Positions 27,201 through 33,272 of a stretch of 59,738 bases of DNA are shown piece by piece. The stretch's first letter is position 1. Every line of letters begins with the position of its first letter. The stretch is from contig CAILVY010000239.1 of NCBI GenBank assembly GCA_903837785.1, positions 1 to 59,738 of the forward strand. Reading direction: 5' to 3'. The notes under the pieces are model-generated. The model was not told where the DNA came from, did not search any database, and saw only the letters and a program-made list of their open reading frames with translations. Position numbers and translations under genes: made by a program. The DNA comes from Candidatus Hydrogenedentota bacterium (GTDB taxonomy: Bacteria > Hydrogenedentota > Hydrogenedentia > Hydrogenedentales > CAILVY01).

Positions 27201-28496
27201 ATGCCGTATTTCGAGGAAGTGAAGGCGCTCGCCGCCCAGATTGCCGACTGGGCGGATCTGCGTCACGAACAGGAAGCGGACATCAAGGCGGTCATGAAGC
27301 GCCTGCGCAGGGAACTGCGCCGCGCACGGGAGGCCCTGGCCACAGCGCGTCCGCGCAGGCGCATCCGCGAACGCGAACCCAACGAGTTGAGCGAGATCCG
27401 CGCACTCCGCCCGGACGGGCCGCGCAAACTCTGGGATCAGCTCCACGCCAAAGGCCTTGCCAACCGCATGCGGGGCGCCTGGCTCGGCCGGGCCGCAGGC
27501 TGCACGCTCGGCGTCCCGGTCGAGAACTGGAGCGTGGCGGCGATGGAGGCGTTGGCCCGGCAACACGGCATGGCCTTTCCCCCGGAGGACTACTGGACCG
27601 CCCACCCGCAGCCGGACGAACTCCGTTATGGCGTTTCGCCCACGCGCGCGTATCTCCGCGGAAGCATCAAGGAAGTCCCGGTGGACGATGACCTGGCCTA
27701 TACGCTCCTCGGGCTCCTTATCCTGGAAGAGTACGGCCCGGACTTCACGACGGAGGACGTTGCGGCCGCCTGGCTGAAGTACCTCCCCGCCGCCTGCACC
27801 GCCGAAGCCGTGGCCCTGGAGAACCTCCGCGCAGACGTCCCCGTGCATACTGCCGGAGAACTCAACAATCCGTTCCAGGAGTGGATTGGCGCGGACATTC
27901 GAAGCGACCCCTGGGGTTATGCCGCACCCGGCTGGCCGGAGAAGGCCGCGGAATTGGCCCATCGTGATGCGCTCCTGTCCCACCGCTGCAATGGCGTCTA
28001 CGGGGCCATGTTCTTCGCGGCGGCCATTGCCGCCGCGTTCGCCGTGGATGAGCCCTTGGAAGCGCTCCGCATCGGACTCACGGAGATTCCCGCCGAATGC
28101 CGCCTGGCCAAGGACCTCCTATGGGCACTGGACCGCACCCGCGAACTCACGCACTGGCGGGACGCGCGCGCCGCGGTCGATGCCCGATTCGCCGGGATGC
28201 ACCCCGTTCACACGAACAACAATGCTTGCCTCACCCTCTTCGGACTCCATCTCGGCCAGAAGGACTTCACGAAGACCATCGGGGTCACGGTTGCCATGGG
28301 GCTGGACAACGATTGCACCGCCGCAACCGCCGGTTCCATCCTGGGCGCCATCCTCGGCGCCGAAGGAATTCCCCCGCACTGGTGGAAACCCTTCCGAGGG
28401 ACCGCCCGGACCTACCTCCTCAATCAACCTTCGTTCGGCAACCCGGCCCTCGTGAAACGCTTTTCCGCGGTCGCATCCCATGTCTGGAAAAGCTGA
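27201..28496 (+). CDS. ADP-ribosylglycohydrolase-family protein with variant motifs
   Basis: A 431-residue protein. An Arg/Glu-rich helical N-terminus (RLRRELRRAREALATARPRR) precedes the ARH fold from about residue 90: GAWLGRAAGCTLGVPVE, VPVDDDLAYTLLGLLILEEY and, near the C-terminus, GLDNDCTAATAGSILGAI. The Asp pair that binds Mg in DraG-type enzymes is kept (DDD), but the usual GDALG has Cys for Asp and DTDT is altered to DNDC. It may therefore cleave a glycosidic bond other than ADP-ribosyl-Arg. No signal peptide. It is divergent from the GH172 gene across 90 bases, which suggests co-regulation. Confidence 0.82.
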   Translation: MPYFEEVKALAAQIADWADLRHEQEADIKAVMKRLRRELRRAREALATARPRRRIREREPNELSEIRALRPDGPRKLWDQLHAKGLANRMRGAWLGRAAGCTLGVPVENWSVAAMEALARQHGMAFPPEDYWTAHPQPDELRYGVSPTRAYLRGSIKEVPVDDDLAYTLLGLLILEEYGPDFTTEDVAAAWLKYLPAACTAEAVALENLRADVPVHTAGELNNPFQEWIGADIRSDPWGYAAPGWPEKAAELAHRDALLSHRCNGVYGAMFFAAAIAAAFAVDEPLEALRIGLTEIPAECRLAKDLLWALDRTRELTHWRDARAAVDARFAGMHPVHTNNNACLTLFGLHLGQKDFTKTIGVTVAMGLDNDCTAATAGSILGAILGAEGIPPHWWKPFRGTARTYLLNQPSFGNPALVKRFSAVASHVWKS

Positions 28497-28615
28497 CTTG
28501 GCTAGCCATTGTCGGCGCTTTGGATCGTTTTAGCCTTAGCGTCGCCGCACTTTGCGCAGTTTGCGCCGGTCCTTGGCTCGCCTGGAACTGCTCTTTATGC
28601 GATTAAAAATAACAG

Positions 28616-28645
28616 TAGCGACTTATACGAATTCTGTGTTATAAT
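28616..28645 (+). promoter_or_regulatory. Putative promoter of the small membrane peptide
   Basis: A consensus TATAAT at 28640-28645 in a locally AT-rich stretch. A weak -35 (TAGCGA, 28616-28621) lies at an 18-base spacing. Transcription would begin near 28652, leaving a 5' leader of about 68 bases. Confidence 0.5.
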
Positions 28646-28719
28646 GAACCCGTGGTAAGGGTGGCCGATAGATTGTCTGGAAGAGTTGAACGGTGAGTGC
28701 AAGACAAAAGGGGTCTGGC

Positions 28720-28812
28720 ATGAAGCGACTTAGGGTGGACGTACTATTTCTGGTTCTCTGGGCCATTGTAGTGATGGCCCTCCTGGCGCCTGCGGTAGCG
28801 GCGTCGGTGTGA
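28720..28812 (+). CDS. Small single-pass membrane peptide, 30 residues
   Basis: ATG 28720 to TGA 28812. The peptide has a basic start (MKRLRVD), one hydrophobic span of about 18 residues (VLFLVLWAIVVMALLAPAVA) and a short tail. An AAGGGG ribosome site sits 6-7 bases upstream, a consensus -10 lies about 75 bases upstream, and a strong hairpin begins 18 bases after the stop. The complete transcription unit makes it believable despite its size. It could be a membrane peptide, a toxin-like peptide or a bare signal peptide. I know no family for it. Confidence 0.5.
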   Translation: MKRLRVDVLFLVLWAIVVMALLAPAVAASV

Positions 28813-28830
28813 GGGGGGAGATGCTCAGAG

Positions 28831-28864
28831 GCCCCAAGGCGCGCGGGAAGGCTCGCCTTGGGGC
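28831..28864. terminator. Hairpin between the small peptide and xylA
   Basis: A perfect 11-bp stem, GCCCCAAGGCG (28831-28841) pairing with 28854-28864, and a 12-base loop. It lies between the convergent small-peptide gene and xylA, so it could stop both. No clear U-run follows on either strand. Confidence 0.6.
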
Positions 28865-28881
28865 ATCACTTGTTCCAGGGA

Positions 28882-30195
28882 CTAGATATACTCGTTGAGG
28901 AGGTTCTCGAGGAATTCCTGCCGTCCGCTTTGCAGTTCGGGTTCCCCGTGCTTGAACGTGTACGCTTCCAGCTCGGCGAATCCAACCTTGCCCTGTTCGA
29001 TTTGCTTTCCGATGCCCTTGTCCCAACCGGCATAGCGCTTCTTGACGAAGGTTTCGAGGCGCTTTTCGCGAAGCAGGGCCGCGGCATTCTTCAGGCCCCG
29101 CGCGAAGGCATCCATCGCCCCGATGTGCGCGTGGAAAAGGTCGATGGGATCAATGGACTGGCGCCGCACCCGTGCGTCGAAATTCAGTCCGCCCGTGGTG
29201 AAGCCGCCCGCCTTCAGAATCACGTACATCGCCAACGTGGTGTCATAGAGGTCGGTCGGGAACTGATCCGTGTCCCAGCCCAGGAGCGTGTCGCCGCGGT
29301 TGGCATCCACGGAACCCAGCAGTCCGTTCGCGGCCGCGTAGGCCAATTCATGATGGAACGTGTGTCCCGCGAGCGTGGCGTGGTTCGCCTCGATGTTCAG
29401 CTTGAGGTGCTCTTCCAGCCCGTAACGTTGCAGGAAGGCATGGCAACTCGCCGCGTCAAAATCGTACTGGTGCTTCGTCGGCTCCTTCGGCTTCGGCTCG
29501 ATGTAGAATTGCCCGCGGAAACGGATCTGCTTCTTGTAGTCCACCGCCATGTGGAGGAAACGGCCGAGATGGTCCAGTTTGCGGCCCATGTCCGTGTTGA
29601 GCAGCGTGTCATAGCCCTCGCGCCCGCCCCAGAACACATAGCCCGCACCGTCCAGCTCCTTCGTGATCTCGAGCGCCTTCTTCACCTTTGTGGCCGCAAA
29701 CGCGAAGACTTCCGGAGACGGATTCGTCGCGGCGCCCGCCAGGAAGCGGCGGTTCGAAAAGAGATTGCAGGTGCCCCACAACAGCTTCACGCCCGTGTCC
29801 CGCTGCAACTGCTTCGCGAGCTTCACGATGCGGTCCAGCCGCGCATTCGTCTCGACCAGCGTATCCGCTTCGGGCGCAATATCCGTGTCGTGAAAGCACC
29901 AGAATCCCACGCCAAGCTTCGTGAAGAACTCGAACGCGGCCTCCATCGTCTGCTCCGCCACCACCACCGAATCGCCGCCCTGGCAATAGGCGCGCCGCAT
30001 CGTATTCAGGCCGAACATGTCCTGGCCCAAACCCTTGAACGTGTGCCAGTAACACGCCGCGAACCGCAGGTGCTCGGCCATCGTCTTGCCCAGCACCTTC
30101 TCCTTCGCACTGTAATGCTTGAACGCCAGGGGATTTCTTGAGGCCGGCCCCTCGTACCCGATGGGCTGCTTCACTTCCGGAAAAAACGCGCGCAT
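28882..30195 (-). CDS. xylA: Xylose isomerase
   Basis: A 437-residue enzyme converting D-xylose to D-xylulose (also glucose/fructose) in the cytoplasm. The length matches the long class II type. Visible are the catalytic His102 and Asp105 in CFHDTDIAPEA, the signature FWGGREGYDTLLNTD, metal ligands in IEPKPKEPTKHQYD and NIEANHATLAGHTFHHE, and DANRGDTLLGWDTDQFP. GGGAGAG lies before ATG 30195, and a promoter is seen 47-76 bases upstream. It stands alone without xylB. With the surrounding exported hydrolases it supports pentose use from plant-type glycans. Confidence 0.96.
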   Translation of the reverse strand: MRAFFPEVKQPIGYEGPASRNPLAFKHYSAKEKVLGKTMAEHLRFAACYWHTFKGLGQDMFGLNTMRRAYCQGGDSVVVAEQTMEAAFEFFTKLGVGFWCFHDTDIAPEADTLVETNARLDRIVKLAKQLQRDTGVKLLWGTCNLFSNRRFLAGAATNPSPEVFAFAATKVKKALEITKELDGAGYVFWGGREGYDTLLNTDMGRKLDHLGRFLHMAVDYKKQIRFRGQFYIEPKPKEPTKHQYDFDAASCHAFLQRYGLEEHLKLNIEANHATLAGHTFHHELAYAAANGLLGSVDANRGDTLLGWDTDQFPTDLYDTTLAMYVILKAGGFTTGGLNFDARVRRQSIDPIDLFHAHIGAMDAFARGLKNAAALLREKRLETFVKKRYAGWDKGIGKQIEQGKVGFAELEAYTFKHGEPELQSGRQEFLENLLNEYI

Positions 30196-30241
30196 AGACT
30201 CTCTCTCCCTTCATGATGCACAGAAATTCGTGGAATACCGT

Positions 30242-30271
30242 AGTCTAGCACTTGCCGGGTGAATCCGACAA
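30242..30271 (-). promoter_or_regulatory. Putative promoter of xylA
   Basis: On the minus strand TTGTCG (30266-30271), an 18-base spacer and TAGACT (30242-30247). The transcript start would be near 30235, about 40 bases before the xylA start codon. Confidence 0.48.
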
Positions 30272-30357
30272 TTCAGCGCTCCCGGGTTGAATCCGCCGCC
30301 CCGCCTGTGGTCTTACGATCTTTGGATTCGTACTATCCAGGCCGGAGGGGTGGCCCC

Positions 30358-30780
30358 ATGCCAGCAAGACGCAGGTCCGGTTTCACGCTGATCGAGTTGA
30401 TTGTCGTGATTGCCATCATCGGGATGCTTGCGCCCATTCTGCTGCCCTCGCCGGCGCGTGAGCGCGAAGCCGCCCGCCGCTCTTCGTGCCAGAACAACCT
30501 CAGGCAGTTCGGGCTCGTATTCAAGCTGTACGCACACGAGAGTCAGGGACAGCCGTCTGAGCGCTCAGTTGGGCCGTTCGTACCTGTACAAGGGCTTCGC
30601 GTCAACGAATGTCGGGGATTTCTACGGCATTGGGGGCGCTATGGCACGGGCCTGTAGCCGCCGATGGTCGATCCCGCCCTGGGCGCCCAGGCGCAGCGTT
30701 CGCTTGCGGAACAGTGGGACAGCTTTGGCGATCCGGACGATGCGGGCACCACGGGCGGCAGAGCGGGACGGGTTTCAGGG
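30358..30780 (+). pseudogene. Broken DUF1559/type IV prepilin-like gene
   Basis: The frame starts at ATG 30358 with a textbook prepilin leader and helix ([20 protein letters not shown]), then [19 protein letters not shown] as in DUF1559 or H-x9-DG proteins of planctomycete-like bacteria. After about residue 62 the family-like sequence ends; the frame closes at 30657 with only 99 codons, where relatives have 200-350. A family-like fragment ([11 protein letters not shown]) appears in the next frame, and other shifts follow. At least one frameshift and loss of the middle part are likely. The 3' limit is approximate; 30785 is where the convergent gene ends. Confidence 0.6.
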
Positions 30781-30784
30781 AACC

Positions 30785-31459
30785 TCAGTACGGGGCGACA
30801 CCCGGGCCCGCAATCATCACTTCGCGGTACTCACAGACCTCGGGCACAAGCCGCGTCCGGTTCTCATAGTAGCCGCCGCTTCGGGCGCCGGTGCGCGGGT
30901 CGTACATTTCCGGAATCCAGACCTGGGAGGTTTCATAGTGCGCAGGGGCGATGACGACTTTCTCGCGCACCCATTGGCCTGCCGGCGCTGCGTACGTTCT
31001 GGATTGGGCGGCCGTGGCCGCGATGCCCACTATCCCCACGACCGCATTCGCGATCGCGGCGTCGCGATAGGCCCGGGCCATGGAATCTTCCTCGTGATGC
31101 CGGTCACGAGAGTCGTAGGGGTAACCCAGGCCCCGGTTCAGGTCGCGCAGGTCGCGCCCGAGTGCCCCGCCCAGCGGACCCAAAACGTCTGCCGGGATGC
31201 GGCCCGCCCCGCGCAGGCCCCGATCCAACGACCGCAATCCATCCCGCGGAACCCGGCCCGCGTCGCGGAAACCGCGTTCCACCACCCGTCCGAGGTCGCG
31301 CCCCGGCCGCTGCAGCGCCTTCCCAAGATCGCCGCCGTGCTTCGCCACTTTGCCCACGCCTTTCAACACATCCCCCAAGTCCGGATGACCGGCAGAAGCC
31401 GTTCCGGAGACCGCGGCCAAGAGCGCCGCCAGTGCGAATGACATCCCTGTCCAACGCAT
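30785..31459 (-). CDS. Small secreted protein of unknown function, Arg/Asp-rich helical centre
   Basis: A 224-residue exported protein. ATG 31459 is chosen because AAGGAA precedes it and a Sec signal peptide follows (MRWTGMSFALAALLAAVSG, cleavage after ASA). Residues 25-115 are rich in Gly, Arg, Asp and Leu in a loosely repeated pattern (LGRVVERGFRDAGRVPRDGL, SLDRGLRGAGRIPADV), probably amphipathic. A short hydrophobic span (AIANAVVGIVGIAATAA) and a C-terminal beta-rich part (REKVVIAPAHYETSQVWIPE) follow. That C-terminal pattern is reminiscent of small periplasmic proteins with a W-x-P-x-x-Y-x-x-R motif. No family is recognised. Confidence 0.62.
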   Translation of the reverse strand: MRWTGMSFALAALLAAVSGTASAGHPDLGDVLKGVGKVAKHGGDLGKALQRPGRDLGRVVERGFRDAGRVPRDGLRSLDRGLRGAGRIPADVLGPLGGALGRDLRDLNRGLGYPYDSRDRHHEEDSMARAYRDAAIANAVVGIVGIAATAAQSRTYAAPAGQWVREKVVIAPAHYETSQVWIPEMYDPRTGARSGGYYENRTRLVPEVCEYREVMIAGPGVAPY

Positions 31460-31661
31460 ATGCACAGTTCCTTTCCTTGCAGCCCGGCTCAGTCGATGCC
31501 GCCAGCACCAGATTCGTCCCGCCAGCCGCCACGGGAACATCCATGTTCCAAGGGCGAGTGGACGGAAGCTCCGGAAACCGCCTTCGGGAACGAAGGCTTT
31601 GTCGTCGGCTTCGCTGTCCGATCTGCTGTGTTTTGCCAAATCCATGGTCGTTGTCTCACTT

Positions 31662-31676
31662 ATTGGTTGCACCAAT
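31662..31676. promoter_or_regulatory. Palindromic operator-like site 1
   Basis: ATTGGTTGCACCAAT, perfect 6-bp arms around TGC. It matches the TTGGTnnnACCAA core known for FadR-subfamily GntR regulators such as PdhR and LldR. Confidence 0.5.
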
Positions 31677-31798
31677 CACATCGCTGTATACAGTACCTGA
31701 GCGGGTTTTATTCGTTACCGTGTTCCGCATCGGAGGGTCTTGGGATGGGCTGTGCCCTCGCGGCGCCGCACAAGCCGGGCTTTTCTCTGTAGGTACTT

Positions 31799-31811
31799 TT
31801 GGTTGTACCAA
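31799..31811. promoter_or_regulatory. Palindromic operator-like site 2
   Basis: TTGGTTGTACCAA, the same core with 5-bp arms, 136 bases (about 13 helical turns) from site 1. It lies just upstream of the end of the HD-domain gene. Confidence 0.5.
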
Positions 31812-31827
31812 TTAGGGGCTGGAACGT

Positions 31828-32415
31828 TCAGGCGGGGGTGGCGGACTCGGGTTCAGCCAAGTGCTGGATGCGCCGGACGGTTTGCGCCAATTCGTGCAGC
31901 AGGGGATGCTGCCAATCCGTGCCAAGGGCCTGGAGAGACGCGGTGTAGTACCAGAGCGAGCCCGCCTTTCCGCCGTTGAAGCGGTCCCAAAAGGCTTCGC
32001 CGTCGGTGGCGAGATTGGCGAGGATGGTCCGGGCGTTATGCAGCTTGTCCGAGGCGAGGATCAGCTTGACCTCCGGGGGGGCCTGCGCCATGTCGGCGAG
32101 ATGGGCTTCCTTTCGCTCGCGCCACGGCGGCTTCGGCTGCACATGCGTGTCCGTGCAGGCTTGGACATAGCCGGCCACGCGGAGGCCGAACTGGTCCTGA
32201 ATCTGTCCGAGGGTTTCGAGGCCGCCCTGGTCCTCGACAGCATCGTGGAGCAGCGCGGCGATGAACTGGTCTTCGTCACCGCCGTGTTCGCCGACGAGCG
32301 AGGCCACGGCAAGCAAATGGGTGATGTAGGGAATGCCGCCGCCCTTGCGCTGCTGCCGCGCGTGCAGCGCGTACATGAGCGCCATAGCCTCGAGGATGCG
32401 CGGCGAGTATTCCAC
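31828..32415 (-). CDS. HD-domain phosphohydrolase (SpoT-like)
   Basis: A 195-residue protein with the HD-superfamily metal motif H...HD...D as seen in small SpoT/MESH1-like hydrolases: ALMYALHARQQRKGG, PYITHLLAVASLV, ALLHDAVEDQGG and SDKLHNARTIL. It lacks synthetase and TGS domains, so it may be a small alarmone hydrolase or another nucleotide phosphohydrolase. I start it at GTG 32415, which shares one base with the upstream stop (TAGTG) and has GGAGG 9 bases earlier. It is translationally coupled to the phosphodiesterase gene. Confidence 0.8.
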   Translation of the reverse strand: MEYSPRILEAMALMYALHARQQRKGGGIPYITHLLAVASLVGEHGGDEDQFIAALLHDAVEDQGGLETLGQIQDQFGLRVAGYVQACTDTHVQPKPPWRERKEAHLADMAQAPPEVKLILASDKLHNARTILANLATDGEAFWDRFNGGKAGSLWYYTASLQALGTDWQHPLLHELAQTVRRIQHLAEPESATPA

Positions 32416-33200
32416 TACTTGCGCGCCTCCAGGAATTGGATCAGGGCCTCGGGATGATCGGTCTGGATGCCGTCCACGCCCCACTCGAGGGCCTGTTTCC
32501 AGCATTTCGGGCCGTCTTCATCGACGATGAGTATGGCCCCGGCCTCATGACAGGTCTTCACAAAGGATGCGCTCATCTGCTTCCAGGTCGACGCGATGAC
32601 GCGCGGCTTCCACTGTTCGATAACGCGCGGGAGGAAGCGTTCGGGACCCGGATCGGGCATGGGCACGCATTCCGGACATTGCTCCACGACCTGTTTCATG
32701 GGCGCGGGGCCGGCATACCACAGGACGCTGCGCTCCATGTTCCGCGCCCGGATCATGGGCAGCAACTTGTCCACCGGGGCGTTCTTGAGGTCGAGGTAGA
32801 TCCCGATCTTCCCTTTGCAGAGGTCGAGGATTTCGTCGAAGGTGGGGATGCGTTCGTCGCGCCACTGCGGCCCAACGCGGCTGCCGATGTCCATCACCTT
32901 CAGTTCCGCCAGCGTGAATCCCTTCACCGGCCCCTTTGCGTCCCTGGCATAAGAATCGACGGAATCGTTGTGCACGCTGACAATCTGGCCGTCTTTCGTT
33001 TCGCGCAGATCGACTTCGACGAAATCCGCGCCCAGTTCAATGGCCTTCTTGTACGCCGCCAGGGTGTTTTCCGGAATGCCCTCGTGCGCGCCGCGGTGCG
33101 CGACCACATACACGCCGCCGTGCTGCGGGGGCGGAAGCGGCGTGCCGGCCGAGACGGCTTCGGCCACGAGAAACAACGCCATGAGCGTCCATGTCTGCAT
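32415..33200 (-). CDS. Exported glycerophosphodiester phosphodiesterase-family protein
   Basis: A 261-residue GDPD protein. ATG 33200 begins a Sec signal peptide (MQTWTLMALFLVAEAVSAG) and GGAGG precedes it. The barrel holds the family blocks VVAHRGAHEGIPENTLAAY (catalytic His and Glu-Asn), FVEVDLRETKDGQIVSVHND (metal ligands and second His) and IYLDLKN, with DGIQTDHPEAL at the end. It should hydrolyse glycerophosphodiesters to glycerol-3-phosphate and an alcohol in the periplasm. Short for the family but complete. Its stop overlaps the HD gene start. Confidence 0.9.
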   Translation of the reverse strand: MQTWTLMALFLVAEAVSAGTPLPPPQHGGVYVVAHRGAHEGIPENTLAAYKKAIELGADFVEVDLRETKDGQIVSVHNDSVDSYARDAKGPVKGFTLAELKVMDIGSRVGPQWRDERIPTFDEILDLCKGKIGIYLDLKNAPVDKLLPMIRARNMERSVLWYAGPAPMKQVVEQCPECVPMPDPGPERFLPRVIEQWKPRVIASTWKQMSASFVKTCHEAGAILIVDEDGPKCWKQALEWGVDGIQTDHPEALIQFLEARK

Positions 33201-33227
33201 GCGGGGCCTCCTGTATCCAACAAGCAA

Positions 33228-33253
33228 CGCGCCCGGCACACAGGCCGGGCGCG
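33228..33253 (-). terminator. Stem-loop between the Ig-repeat gene and the GDPD gene
   Basis: A 10-bp perfect stem, CGCGCCCGGC (33228-33237) with 33244-33253, and a 6-base loop. It lies 20 bases after the stop of the large Ig-repeat gene on the minus strand and is followed by TTGCTTGTT. Probably Rho-independent, although the tail is not a pure U-run. Confidence 0.6.
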
Positions 33254-33272
33254 CATTGTCTCTGCAGATGAA

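Larger units (their letters stand above)
31460..31827. other. 368-base non-coding interval with two palindromes
   Basis: Open frames here are short and lack family features. The interval lies between two minus-strand genes and should carry the promoter of the secreted-protein gene. The only ordered structure I see is the pair of TTGGTTGnACCAA palindromes listed separately. Confidence 0.6.

Noticed and set aside
30655..30784. A separate small gene after the prepilin relic
   Set aside because: Frames here are short and unlike any family; they fit a decayed 3' end of the prepilin or the antisense of the next gene.
31460..31675. N-terminal extension of the secreted orphan to 31675
   Set aside because: That start codon lies within the palindrome, and the extension hides the clear signal peptide beginning at 31459.
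31460..31792. 110-codon plus-strand frame in the 31.5-31.8 kb gap
   Set aside because: No ribosome site, no domain, and it overlaps both the signal-peptide gene leader and a palindrome.
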